Source of the DNA: PGYR01 sp041675005
Lineage (GTDB): Bacteria; Bacteroidota; Ignavibacteria; Kapaibacteriales; UBA2268
DNA: 64,000 bases
NCBI GenBank assembly: GCA_041675005.1
Contig: JBAYUQ010000017.1
Span: forward strand, 5,006-69,005
Reading direction: 5' to 3'
Below are positions 26,482-35,723 of the stretch, in pieces. The notes beneath the pieces were generated by a model. The model searched no databases. It saw only the letters and a program-made list of their open reading frames with translations, and had not been told where the DNA came from. Made by a program: the position numbers and the translations under genes. The first letter of the stretch is position 1, and each line of letters starts with the position of its first letter.

Positions 26482-28169
26482 GAAACGAAATAACATTAAT
26501 ACTAAAAGAAATAGCAGAATTATTAGAACTAAAAGGCGAGAATCACTTCAAAACTAGAGCTTACTCTAATGCCGCCGCACTTATCTCTGATGACAATATA
26601 GATATAGAAAGACACGTAAGAGAAGGTACGCTTCGTGAGATAAACGGTATTGGCCCTGCACTGCAAGAGAAGCTAACTCAATTCGTAGAAACAGGGAAAA
26701 TGGATTATTACGAAAAGCTAAAAGCTGAAATTCCTCAAGAAATGATTGACATTAGCAAGATTAAAGGAGTAGGTGCTAAAAAGGCAAAATCACTAGTTGA
26801 AAAATATAATGTAAAGTCAGTAGATGAACTAGAAGAAATGGCAAAGAACGGTCAGTTAGAAGCACTAAAAGGATACGGAGCTAAATCGGCACAGCTAATA
26901 CTAGAGTCAATCAATGAAAATAAGCAATACGAAAACAAGTTCCGATTGGACAAAGCATATAAAGCCGGTAAATATATACTTGAGCTACTCCAAAACACGG
27001 GAGCTGTAAAAAAAGCAAGCTCCGCAGGTCAACTAAGAAGATGGCTAGAGGTTATAGATAATATTGATTTTGTAGTAATCACAGAAGATTTGGAACTATT
27101 GAAATCTGAGCTACAGAAGGAATTCAGCATTACAGTAAATAGTGATACAATCACATTCAATTATGACAAAATTCCAATTACTTTGCACTTCGCAGATGAA
27201 GACAATTTTGGTGTAGTATCGCATAATCTTAGCTGCTCAGATGAGTATTTATCTGTATTCAAAGACGTAGCGAAGAATACTTTTACCCTCAAAGATGATA
27301 AGATATATGATGGGGACAAGCAAATCAGCATAAGCTCCGAACAAGAGCTCTACGAAAAGTTAACAATGCAGTACGTAGAACCCGAGAATAGGGAAGATGC
27401 TCAAGCATTGCAATACGCAATCACTAGTGGACTGCCAAAGCTAATAGAAGAATCAGACATGAAAGGTATGCTCCACTGCCATAGTACTTGGAGCGATGGG
27501 CTGAATAGTATAGAAGAGATGGCACTAGAATCGAAAAGACTTGGATATTCTTACTTTGCTATTTGTGATCATAGTAAGACAGCAGTCTATGCTAATGGAT
27601 TATCAGAAGAACGTGTATTAGCACAGCACAGAGAGATAGACGAGCTAAATAGCCGTGACTTAGGAATAAAAATACTGAAAGGAATAGAATCGGATATATT
27701 GAATGATGGGAGCTTAGATTATGACGAGGAAATACTGAAGAAATTTGACCTAGTTGTTGCCTCTGTACACTCAAATTTTACAATGAGCAAATCGGATATG
27801 ACTGACAGAGTAATCCGAGCAGTTATGAGCCCTTATACTACTATATTGGGTCATCCTACTGGACGATTATTGCTAAAAAGAAAGGGCTATGAGATAGACC
27901 AACACGCTGTTATAGACGCTGCTGCAGAATACAAGACAATAATTGAAATTAACGCCAATCCGCATAGATTGGATTTAGATTGGCGATTACTCGGCTATGC
28001 AAAGCAGAAGGGTGTTAAGATAGCGATAAACCCAGATGCTCACAACTTACGTGGGTTACAGCACGTAATGTATGGTATCCGAATGGCAAGAAAAGGGTGG
28101 CTCACTCACAACGATGTAGTGAACACTTACAGTTACACAAAATTCAGAATGAATTGTTTAAGCAAATGA
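26478..28169 (+). CDS. PolX-type protein with degenerate polymerase domain and intact PHP domain
   Basis: A 563-residue protein whose ATG overlaps the merC stop. It has helix-hairpin-helix motifs (about 53-66, 93-105, 127-140), a family X polymerase region (about 150-310), and a C-terminal PHP phosphoesterase domain (about 328-560). The PHP metal motifs are complete: HCHSTWSDG, CDHS, GIESDI, ASVH, LGHP and INPDAH. The polymerase site is not: where PolX has GS.RRG...GDID, this has AGQLRRW...DNID (Asn at 195 for the first Asp), and the third Asp (vDLR) is Thr (ITLHF, 234-238). It is therefore probably a nuclease without polymerase activity, perhaps still in DNA repair. Normal length for PolX. 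The stop overlaps the next gene (ATGA). Confidence 0.88.
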   Translation: MRNEITLILKEIAELLELKGENHFKTRAYSNAAALISDDNIDIERHVREGTLREINGIGPALQEKLTQFVETGKMDYYEKLKAEIPQEMIDISKIKGVGAKKAKSLVEKYNVKSVDELEEMAKNGQLEALKGYGAKSAQLILESINENKQYENKFRLDKAYKAGKYILELLQNTGAVKKASSAGQLRRWLEVIDNIDFVVITEDLELLKSELQKEFSITVNSDTITFNYDKIPITLHFADEDNFGVVSHNLSCSDEYLSVFKDVAKNTFTLKDDKIYDGDKQISISSEQELYEKLTMQYVEPENREDAQALQYAITSGLPKLIEESDMKGMLHCHSTWSDGLNSIEEMALESKRLGYSYFAICDHSKTAVYANGLSEERVLAQHREIDELNSRDLGIKILKGIESDILNDGSLDYDEEILKKFDLVVASVHSNFTMSKSDMTDRVIRAVMSPYTTILGHPTGRLLLKRKGYEIDQHAVIDAAAEYKTIIEINANPHRLDLDWRLLGYAKQKGVKIAINPDAHNLRGLQHVMYGIRMARKGWLTHNDVVNTYSYTKFRMNCLSK

Positions 28170-29131
28170 AAAAATTAATAATAATACTATTCTTACTAGC
28201 CGTATCTCTGCAAGCTAATAGGTCCAAAATACTTATTAGCAACGTAGCCCAAGGTACTGGTGCGGACTCAATTAGCATACACAAAATATATACAGCTACT
28301 AAGTTAGCAGTAGATATGACATCTAGCTATATAGCTATTTCCGATTCTATCAGAAAGCAATTATCAGATAATTCGACTACTAAAATCAACTCCGATTCTA
28401 TCGCAAAAGTATTAGATGCTAGCTACTTCCTATCTTCATCTATTGATGTATTCCACGGGATGCTTAGAGCTAATATAACTATGGTAGATGCTAAAACTAA
28501 AAAAGAGAAAAATGGCTTTGGTTATGCTGATTTGCGTTATGTAAAAGACGGTAACAAAATATATGATGTAGCGATGTTAATGGCTTTACAAAGAGCGATG
28601 ATGAACGTTACTACTGACAGTACTCTATATACTCACCAACCGAAAGAATATAGAACAAAGCCTGTAAAATCTTTGGTCATTGGTGGGTTTATGTTTGACG
28701 ATAGCAATTCACCACTAATTTGGACTATATTCAATAATAAGTCTGTGATGTCATATTTCGCTTCGGAAACTATATACCAAGCAGCAAAGGAATCTGACGA
28801 TTATGCAGTCTATGATCTCAATTCAAGAGATTCTATGTATGCTGCTTTTAATCTGTATCTGATGGAGAATTTCACTCCTCCAAGTAATACAGAACTAAAT
28901 ATACTGAATACTTTTGCAGTAGAAAACTATATTTTCGGCTCTATAAAAAGGGTTAAAAGTCACGCCGAAGTGAAAATAGTACTCACTGAACTTAAAGACG
29001 GTAATTTGAACATAGTCCGCAGCGAAGTAGCTCGACTAGAAGACGACTATAAAGACGATTTCGAGAAACTGATAATGGCTATGACTAACAAGGTATTACT
29101 CATTGATGACAGTAAAGGGGTAGGAGAATAG
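28166..29131 (+). CDS. Exported protein of unknown function, possible tandem CsgG/LpoB-like folds
   Basis: Starts at ATG 28166, overlapping the polX stop (ATGA), and begins MKKLIIILFLLAVSLQA, a clear signal peptide; product 321 residues. Two halves show a similar order of elements: a beta strand (KILISNVAQG / KSLVIGGFMF), helices, a strand pattern (YFLSSSIDVF...ITMVDAKT / YIFGSIKRVK...IVLTELKDG), and a final helix (AMLMALQRAMM / LIMAMTNKVL). This resembles the fold of CsgG, TolB-N or LpoB-type periplasmic proteins, a weak fold-level guess. No lipobox is seen. The 3' end overlaps the convergent subtilisin gene by 36 bases. Confidence 0.6.
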   Translation: MKKLIIILFLLAVSLQANRSKILISNVAQGTGADSISIHKIYTATKLAVDMTSSYIAISDSIRKQLSDNSTTKINSDSIAKVLDASYFLSSSIDVFHGMLRANITMVDAKTKKEKNGFGYADLRYVKDGNKIYDVAMLMALQRAMMNVTTDSTLYTHQPKEYRTKPVKSLVIGGFMFDDSNSPLIWTIFNNKSVMSYFASETIYQAAKESDDYAVYDLNSRDSMYAAFNLYLMENFTPPSNTELNILNTFAVENYIFGSIKRVKSHAEVKIVLTELKDGNLNIVRSEVARLEDDYKDDFEKLIMAMTNKVLLIDDSKGVGE

Positions 29132-31912
29132 CTCTCCGTCTTTCACTACTCCAAAGTAATATGCACCTTGTGACAGCCCAGCAGTACTGAATTCAATAGG
29201 ATTGTAGCCTATAATTAATCTCTTTGTACCTAGGTCAACAATGACTCTACCTCTATAATCATATATCTTCATAACAACTTCTGTTAGTGATTGCGAGCTT
29301 ATATGTGCTTCTACTGTCTTGTTATTAGCAGCAGGATTGGGGTATAGGCTCTCAATATTGATGGGTCTTATCATCTCAACTTTCGATTGCAATTCAAAAG
29401 ACTTCAACTTTTCATCTAATTTTCTTACACTTTCACTTATATCAGCTTCGTAATTGCTAGCATTTATACTAAAAAGAACCTCTGTCTTTTTACCAGCAGG
29501 TATGAATAGTGGTCCAGCAGATATTACCATAGAACCATCTTTATTAGGACGGCTGCTTAGTCTAGCAATACCAGAAGTCATAGTCATCTGTTTCTCAGCT
29601 TCCGAAAAACCATCGTATATTCCCATTTCCTCTTGGAAAGCGGCATTGTCTATTGCGTAACCGTTGAACGTCTTATCCGAATGAAGGTGCACACCTATAA
29701 CAGGTGCATCATTATCATCTACTATCATAGCATAGCCAGTTCTATCAACTGAATCCATCACGATTACATCATTCTGCCCACCTTCGCTTATATCCCAGTC
29801 ATAGAATAGACCCACGTAGATTGAATCCATATCGAATGAATTTTGATTATGTAATATATATCTAAGTAGAATACTATTCCGCAGACCATCTTCATTGAAT
29901 AAATATGCCTCACTTTTCACTTCTATACCCAAAGCTAGTGAGTCGAAAGTGCCGATAGCACCCTCAATTTTATCAGTAAATCTGGAATTAATTACTGAGT
30001 AATTGCCGAAGTCTTTTCTACTTATTTTTTCTAATGAGAAAAAGTCTCTGTCTTTCACACTTGAGCGGTTTCGGATGCCATCAGCAACATATTCTTTGCC
30101 TTTCTGAGTCATCATAAACCCACCCTCAAACATCAAATCTGTCGCCTCTTTATACTGGAATCCTATCCCCTGTATATTCTCCGAGAAATCGTTATAGCCG
30201 TGATTACCAATACTTGTTACGGTAATTGCTATTTCATCATTTTGCAGATTCAGATAGGAAGGATTAGCTATAAAACTCACATAGAAATCTTGTAATTTCT
30301 CACCATTATGGAAAGCAGTAATGACTATATTGAAATTGTAGTTTTCCGGAGTGTTCTCTGGAATTGTTATCTCTATATTATCTTTTATACTAAACAATTC
30401 CCCCGAAGGAATATTCTGAAAGTTGAAAATTGTATTATCAACTTCTACTTTCACGTATTTATCGTTGCCGATTATTAATTGCAGATTTCCAATGCTATCT
30501 AACACATTTTCGAATACTAAATCTAGTTTAACTTTAGAGGCAACATTTATAATACCGAAGGGATTATCTGATATTATAATGTCATCTTTTAGATTAATAG
30601 CAATGTTATTCTCCCTTGTGATTGCCTTATACAAGTTCAATCGCCCACTACCGGCTAGCCCCTCAAACCCAGGGTTCAGCTCATCTATATTATCCGTATT
30701 TACTATAATCAAAGATTTGATTTGCTGAGCAGTATAGTCTGGGAACTGAGAACGAAGAACAGCTGCTGCACCAGCCGCCACAGGTGATGCCATAGAAGTA
30801 CCACTTTTGAAATCATATTTGTTATCAGGAACTGTGGAGTATATGAAAGTACCAGGTGCAGAAATATCTACCCTAGTGTTGTAGTTTGAAAATCCCGAGC
30901 GAACATCATCATCAGCAGAAGAAGCAACCGAAAGCACACCTTCATAAGAAGCAGGGTAGAATGCTTGGTTCCGATTATTGTTCCCAGCGGCAGCTACTAT
31001 AAGGGCTCCAAACTCCGTAGCTGTTTGCACAACCAAAGCGTTGGACTGTGAAAATCCTGTACTCCCCCAAGAACAGTTAATCACGTCAGCTCCCATCATA
31101 GCAGCGTATAGCAATCCCTCAAACTCATTATACACGGAATTATCTAAACCAAAATCAGGACCTATTTTCACAGGGAGTATTTTTGCACGAGGCGATACCC
31201 CTGCTACTCCAACGTTATTATTCACCTGAGCGGCAGCTATACCAGAGACGTGTACTCCGTGATCTCCACCGTAACTAGGATCATTGTCATATCCACTCTC
31301 AGAGCCAAAATCCCAACCACGCCAATCATCTACGAAACCATTATTGTCGTCATCAATACCATTTGTTGATTTATCATTACCAAACTCATCTTTTCCTTGT
31401 TCACCGGGATTGTACCAGACCTGATTTTTTAAATCCTCGTGATCGAAGTCTATACCTGTATCCACAATGCCTATTAGTACCGTGTCACCTGTCATTAGAT
31501 TCCAAGCTTCGAATGCCTTTATAAGATAAAGATGATATAACTGATTCAAATCCGGATCGTTCGTTTCATTTGCAAAAATATAGCTTTTCGGTATTGGCTC
31601 TGCATACTCAACACCCCGTTTCTTTGCGAATAGATTTGCCATTTTTACTGGGTCTATAGGGTAGTTAAACTTCAGCTTTTGTATTTTTCCTAACTCATAT
31701 AGCAGAGAATCTGCCAATCGAGATTGATTTCCAAGATTATATCTCCTCAAATCAAACGCAGGGGTAATAGTATATTGAGACGAGTTTGATTGTAGCTTCG
31801 CCCCTTTGCTATCAGTGTATTTCACGTATATAGCATTAGTGTGATACATCTCTTGAGCAAGAAGCAAGGATGTAGATATCAGAAGAATAAATATAAAAAT
31901 AATTTTTTTCAT
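29096..31912 (-). CDS. T9SS-exported subtilisin-family (S8) serine protease
   Basis: A 938-residue protein with a signal peptide (about 1-20, LLLAQ). The S8 triad is visible: Asp151 in VDTGIDFDHED, His218 in GDHGVHVSG, Ser373 in GTSMASPVAAG, plus the oxyanion Asn in AAAGNNN (about 310). Beta-rich regions of unknown function follow (about 440-850). The C-terminus is a T9SS sorting domain (LYPNPAANNKTVEA, MKIYDYRGRVIV, GAYYFGVVKDG). Residues about 180-212 contain a short Asp/Asn-rich stretch (NGIDDDNNGFVDD), the calcium-binding-like NG.D.D.NG motif common in FCB subtilases. It probably acts as a cell-surface or secreted protease. The 3' end overlaps the opposite-strand gene. Confidence 0.92.
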   Translation of the reverse strand: MKKIIFIFILLISTSLLLAQEMYHTNAIYVKYTDSKGAKLQSNSSQYTITPAFDLRRYNLGNQSRLADSLLYELGKIQKLKFNYPIDPVKMANLFAKKRGVEYAEPIPKSYIFANETNDPDLNQLYHLYLIKAFEAWNLMTGDTVLIGIVDTGIDFDHEDLKNQVWYNPGEQGKDEFGNDKSTNGIDDDNNGFVDDWRGWDFGSESGYDNDPSYGGDHGVHVSGIAAAQVNNNVGVAGVSPRAKILPVKIGPDFGLDNSVYNEFEGLLYAAMMGADVINCSWGSTGFSQSNALVVQTATEFGALIVAAAGNNNRNQAFYPASYEGVLSVASSADDDVRSGFSNYNTRVDISAPGTFIYSTVPDNKYDFKSGTSMASPVAAGAAAVLRSQFPDYTAQQIKSLIIVNTDNIDELNPGFEGLAGSGRLNLYKAITRENNIAINLKDDIIISDNPFGIINVASKVKLDLVFENVLDSIGNLQLIIGNDKYVKVEVDNTIFNFQNIPSGELFSIKDNIEITIPENTPENYNFNIVITAFHNGEKLQDFYVSFIANPSYLNLQNDEIAITVTSIGNHGYNDFSENIQGIGFQYKEATDLMFEGGFMMTQKGKEYVADGIRNRSSVKDRDFFSLEKISRKDFGNYSVINSRFTDKIEGAIGTFDSLALGIEVKSEAYLFNEDGLRNSILLRYILHNQNSFDMDSIYVGLFYDWDISEGGQNDVIVMDSVDRTGYAMIVDDNDAPVIGVHLHSDKTFNGYAIDNAAFQEEMGIYDGFSEAEKQMTMTSGIARLSSRPNKDGSMVISAGPLFIPAGKKTEVLFSINASNYEADISESVRKLDEKLKSFELQSKVEMIRPINIESLYPNPAANNKTVEAHISSQSLTEVVMKIYDYRGRVIVDLGTKRLIIGYNPIEFSTAGLSQGAYYFGVVKDGELFSYPFTVINE

Positions 31913-31962
31913 GTTTTACTATAACAAATGAGTAGGGTTTTTCGTTACATAATGTTGCAAAT

Positions 31963-31994
31963 ATTGACTAAAATAACTTTAATTAATATTTTTG
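31963..31994 (+). promoter_or_regulatory. Candidate Bacteroidota-type promoter of the bat operon
   Basis: ATTG at 31963-31966, a 20-base spacer, then TATTTTTG at 31987-31994 matches the Bacteroidota housekeeping pattern (TTTG, about 19-20, TAnnTTTG). It ends 18 bases before the GTG start at 32013. Confidence 0.45.
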
Positions 31995-32012
31995 TAAACA
32001 ATTTAATCAATA

Positions 32013-33062
32013 GTGAAGACATTGTTAAAATTAGAAAACGAAATATATCTATATATCTTATTAGCATTGCCCATTTTGGTGCTTTTTTATCTGATTTATA
32101 GAGCAAGACGAAAGAAACTTCTGTCCAAATTTGCAACGCAAATAGCACTTGCTCGGCTTGCACCCAATGTATCTACTTTCAAAAATAGCTTGAAGTTTAT
32201 ATTGATACTAATAGCTTTTTCATTGATGGTACTGGGATTAGCTAATCCGCAAATAGGTACGAAGATGAAAGAAGTGAAGCGAGAAGGTATAGAAGTAGTG
32301 ATAGCTGTCGATGTATCCAATAGTATGTTGGCAGAAGATATTCGCCCTAACAGATTGGAACGAGCTAAATCTGCAATCAAGAGACTAATAGACGATTTGA
32401 AACAAGATAAAATAAGCATCGTCTTGTTTGCGGGGGATTCGTTTCTCCAATTGCCTTTGACTACCGACTACTCGGCAGCAAAACTTATGGTATCTACTAT
32501 GAGTACTAACCTAATAGAAAAGCAAGGAACTGCAATAGGTAGTGCTATAGAGCTAGGATTAAAATCATTCTCGGATGATGATAAAGTTAATAAGGTAATG
32601 ATAATAATTACTGATGGCGAGAACCACGAAGATGACGCGCTAAGCGCTGCCAAAGAAGCTGTTGAAAAAGGTGTAATAATCCATACTATCGGTATGGGTT
32701 CTGTAGATGGTGGTCCGATACCAAACATAGTAAACGGTCAATCCAAAGGGTATCTAACGGACAATCAAGGTAAAACAGTAGTTTCCAAATTGAATGCAAA
32801 TATGTTACAAGAATTAGCGACCATAGGTGGCGGTAATTTCGTGCGTGCTTCTGGTGGAGATTTTAATATTGGTGATTTGATTGATGATATTGCCAAAATG
32901 GAAAAGACAGAATTTGAAGCGAAAGTATTCACTGATTTTGAACATAGATTCCAATATGTGTTCTTCTTTGCTCTCTTTGTGTTAGTTTTGGAAATGCTAA
33001 TAAGTGATAAAAAGAATAAGACATTCACAATGAAAAAAATAATAGGAGAAGATAATGACTAA
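32013..33062 (+). CDS. batB: VWA-domain membrane protein of the Bat operon (BatB-like)
   Basis: A 349-residue protein from GTG 32013 with two N-terminal membrane helices (about 11-30 and 59-77), a von Willebrand A domain (about 92-285) with the MIDAS motif DVSNS at 100-104 and a TDGENH motif, and a C-terminal helix (about 313-332). This is the BatA/BatB architecture. In Bacteroidetes the Bat (aerotolerance) operon makes an inner-membrane complex linked to oxidative-stress tolerance. Only one VWA protein is present, and neither batA nor moxR precedes it: upstream is the oppositely oriented protease. The batC start overlaps its end by eight bases. I call it BatB because batC follows directly; BatA is the alternative. 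Confidence 0.85.
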   Translation: MKTLLKLENEIYLYILLALPILVLFYLIYRARRKKLLSKFATQIALARLAPNVSTFKNSLKFILILIAFSLMVLGLANPQIGTKMKEVKREGIEVVIAVDVSNSMLAEDIRPNRLERAKSAIKRLIDDLKQDKISIVLFAGDSFLQLPLTTDYSAAKLMVSTMSTNLIEKQGTAIGSAIELGLKSFSDDDKVNKVMIIITDGENHEDDALSAAKEAVEKGVIIHTIGMGSVDGGPIPNIVNGQSKGYLTDNQGKTVVSKLNANMLQELATIGGGNFVRASGGDFNIGDLIDDIAKMEKTEFEAKVFTDFEHRFQYVFFFALFVLVLEMLISDKKNKTFTMKKIIGEDND

Positions 33063-33888
33063 AATCAGCATATTCGTAGCCCTATTTATATTTATAGCTA
33101 GCACTGCTTATTCTCAGGAAGAATCGAGTAAGTACATTTATAAAGGTAACAATAGCTATAAAAGTAATAATTACAAAGATGCGGAAATAGATTACCGTAA
33201 ATCACTGGAAAAAGACCCAAATTCGAGTATTGCGAAATATAATTTGGCTAATTCACTTTACAAGCAAGGCAACTACCAAGAAGCTATGGATAAATACAAA
33301 GAGCTTTCTGGAGAAAATTTCTCCAAAAGAGAGCTATCTAAAGTATTCCATAATCTGGGTAATTCTTTATTAGAGGACAAGAAGTACAAAGAAAGTGTAG
33401 ATGCGTATATAAATGCTTTGAAGAATAACCCTAAAGATGAAGACACAAAATATAATCTTGCTTATGCTCAAGAAATGCTAAGAAAAGAGCAACAACAAGA
33501 TAAGAATAAGGATAAAAACAAAGACAATAAGGATAAAGACGATAAGAACAAGGACAAGCAAGACCAGAATAAAGACAAAGACGGCGATAAGAATAAAGAT
33601 AAAGATGGTCAAAATAAGGACGACCAAAACAAAGATCAGCAAGACAAGGATAATCAGCAAGGCGATAAGGACAAAGATAAACAGAACGATAAGAAAGACG
33701 GCAAAGACGGTCAGCAAGATGAGAACAAAACTGGAGATAAAGACCAAGCAGAAAGCGGTCAGAAACCAAAAATCTCTAAGCAAGACGCTGAGCGAATATT
33801 GCAAGCTATGATGAATGATGAGAAAGAACTACAAAAGAAACTAAGAAAACTAAAATCTAAGTCTAACAAGACAGAGAAAAACTGGTAA
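33055..33888 (+). CDS. batC: BatC-like TPR protein with Lys/Asp-rich tail
   Basis: A 277-residue protein with a signal peptide (about 1-20, TAYSQ). Three TPR repeats span about residues 25-140 (GNNSYKSNNYKDAEIDYRKSLE, YNLANSLYKQGNYQEAMDKY, NPKDEDTKYNLAYAQ). Residues about 143-235 are a low-complexity K/D/N/Q tract of DKNKD-type units, followed by an IS.QDAERILQAMMNDEKELQKKL helix. This is the classical BatC layout, a periplasmic scaffold in the Bat complex. The repeat tract leaves the other frames open too, producing spurious long reading frames on both strands. It overlaps batB (8 bases) and batD (TAATG, 1 base). Confidence 0.87.
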   Translation: MTKISIFVALFIFIASTAYSQEESSKYIYKGNNSYKSNNYKDAEIDYRKSLEKDPNSSIAKYNLANSLYKQGNYQEAMDKYKELSGENFSKRELSKVFHNLGNSLLEDKKYKESVDAYINALKNNPKDEDTKYNLAYAQEMLRKEQQQDKNKDKNKDNKDKDDKNKDKQDQNKDKDGDKNKDKDGQNKDDQNKDQQDKDNQQGDKDKDKQNDKKDGKDGQQDENKTGDKDQAESGQKPKISKQDAERILQAMMNDEKELQKKLRKLKSKSNKTEKNW

Positions 33889-35723
33889 TGAAACTAAGAG
33901 TATTGATATATTTATATTTAAGTATTTTTATGTCCTTCGTTGCATTAGGACAAGAACCTCAATTTACGGCTGCCGTTAGTGGTAATCCTGTAGTGCAGGG
34001 CGAACCATTCCGGGTGCAATTCAGTGTCAATACTGATGCCTCCAATTTCAGGCCTCCGAGCTTTGACGGATTTGAGGTAATTAATGGGCCGTCCCAATCG
34101 AGCAGTACTCAGATTATTAACGGTCAATTCAGCCGTTCGCTTTCGTTTACTTATGTATTAAAAGCGAACAAAGTCGGCACGACTACTATACAACCAGCAT
34201 CCATACAAGTTGAAGGTAAGAGATTACGTTCGAATACAATAGATATGCGAATAGTAGAGCCATCGCAAGCAGAAAAAGAACGTCGCAACCAAGCAGCTGA
34301 GCAAGAAAAATCTTTGCGTGGTCAAGCAATTGACATCATTAAAAATAATCTATATCTAAAAACTAATGTCTCTAAAACTAGCGCTTATGTAGGTGAGCAA
34401 GTTACCGCTAGTTTCAAGCTATATGTGAATGGTGAGCTAAACGTAGTTGGGTTAGAGATGGAAAGCTCGCCAATATTGAACGGATTTTGGAGTCAAGAAA
34501 TTGACCTAGGTGAAGTGCAATGGCAAAGAGAACAAGTCAATGGTGTATGGTTCAGAGTAGCAACACTCAAGCAAGTAGTTCTATTCCCACAGCAAAGCGG
34601 AAAGCTAACTGTTGACCCTTATGAATTCAAAACAGTAACTAGACTACAAACGAATAGTCAATCGAATAGAAGACGCAGTATGTTCGACGATTTTTTCAAT
34701 CGCGGCTCATACAAAGACTTCGAATATAAATTAAGCTCAAACGCTATATCAGTTAACGTGAAGCCATTACCAGACGGTGCACCTGCTGGATTCAACGGAG
34801 CTGTTGGTACTTACGAGATGAATGCATGGGTTGACAATACTAAAACTGTAGCTAATGAGCCCGTCACTTTAAAAGTAAAAGTATCTGGTAAAGGAAACCT
34901 AAAACTATTCGATGCACCGACTATAAAGTTGCCACCGGATATGGAAACATTCGACCCTAAAACTGCTGACAATACGAAAGTATCACTAGCGGGTATGTCG
35001 GGCGATAAGATATTCGAATTTCTGATAATACCTCGTAGAGAAGGGCAATACAAAATAGAGCCCGTTACATTCTCTTACTTTGATTTGACTACTAATAGCT
35101 ATAAGACAATAACTAGCGAAGAGTTCATAATCAACGTAGGTAAGGGAAGCGGCGATGGTGGCTCCAATGTCTCAGGCGTTAGCCGTGCCGAGCTTCAATT
35201 ATTAGGTAAAGACATACGATATATAAAAACTGATACCGAGTTAGTTGCCAAATCTAAAACTGGGTTCTTTGGCTCACAAATCTTTTATATATTACTAATG
35301 CTGCCGTTTTTCCTATTTCTGATACTCTTCTTACTTCTAAGTAAGCGTAGAAAGGAAGATGAGGACACTGAGCTGATGAAAAACAAGCGAGCGAGCAAAT
35401 TAGCTAAGAAAAGATTATCGGCCGCTGGTGAGGCTCTAAAAGCGAATGACAGCAATAAATTCTACGAAGAAATAACAAAAGCTCTTTGGGGATATATTTC
35501 CGATAAATTGAATATACCTGTTTCGGAGTTGAACAAAGATGTGGTACGTACTAAATTAGCACAAATCAACGTTGATGAAACTCAGATAGACGGTTTCCTA
35601 AAAACATTAGAAGAAAGTGAGTTCGCTAGATATTCGAACTCCGCAAATACATCGGATAGAATGAACGAAGTATATGAAAAATCGGGTACAGTAATAACAA
35701 ATATAGAGAGGGGTATAAGATGA
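33888..35723 (+). CDS. batD: BatD (oxygen tolerance protein)
   Basis: A 611-residue protein with a signal peptide (about 1-22, FVALGQ), a BatD N-terminal beta region (FTAAVSGNPVVQGEPFRVQFSV, GPSQSSSTQIINGQFS, FTYVLKANKVGTTTI), and repeated Ig-like segments to about residue 430. There is one membrane helix at about 465-485 and a cytoplasmic helical tail. All are typical of the BatD/DUF11-like family. It overlaps batC by one base (TAATG) and batE by four (ATGA), so the operon is translationally coupled. Role: inner-membrane-anchored periplasmic subunit of the Bat complex, inferred from family. Confidence 0.9.
   Translation: MKLRVLIYLYLSIFMSFVALGQEPQFTAAVSGNPVVQGEPFRVQFSVNTDASNFRPPSFDGFEVINGPSQSSSTQIINGQFSRSLSFTYVLKANKVGTTTIQPASIQVEGKRLRSNTIDMRIVEPSQAEKERRNQAAEQEKSLRGQAIDIIKNNLYLKTNVSKTSAYVGEQVTASFKLYVNGELNVVGLEMESSPILNGFWSQEIDLGEVQWQREQVNGVWFRVATLKQVVLFPQQSGKLTVDPYEFKTVTRLQTNSQSNRRRSMFDDFFNRGSYKDFEYKLSSNAISVNVKPLPDGAPAGFNGAVGTYEMNAWVDNTKTVANEPVTLKVKVSGKGNLKLFDAPTIKLPPDMETFDPKTADNTKVSLAGMSGDKIFEFLIIPRREGQYKIEPVTFSYFDLTTNSYKTITSEEFIINVGKGSGDGGSNVSGVSRAELQLLGKDIRYIKTDTELVAKSKTGFFGSQIFYILLMLPFFLFLILFLLLSKRRKEDEDTELMKNKRASKLAKKRLSAAGEALKANDSNKFYEEITKALWGYISDKLNIPVSELNKDVVRTKLAQINVDETQIDGFLKTLEESEFARYSNSANTSDRMNEVYEKSGTVITNIERGIR

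Noticed and set aside
33490..33720. Tandem short repeats, possibly a CRISPR-like or satellite array
   Set aside because: The repetition is the degenerate coding of DKNKD units, with no fixed repeat or spacer lengths and an open batC frame throughout.
33478..33811. Long open frames on both strands inside the batC tail
   Set aside because: They result from the repetitive Lys/Asp/Gln codons of batC; their translations are near-homopolymeric Leu/Val/Ile or Thr/Lys and overlap a well-supported gene.
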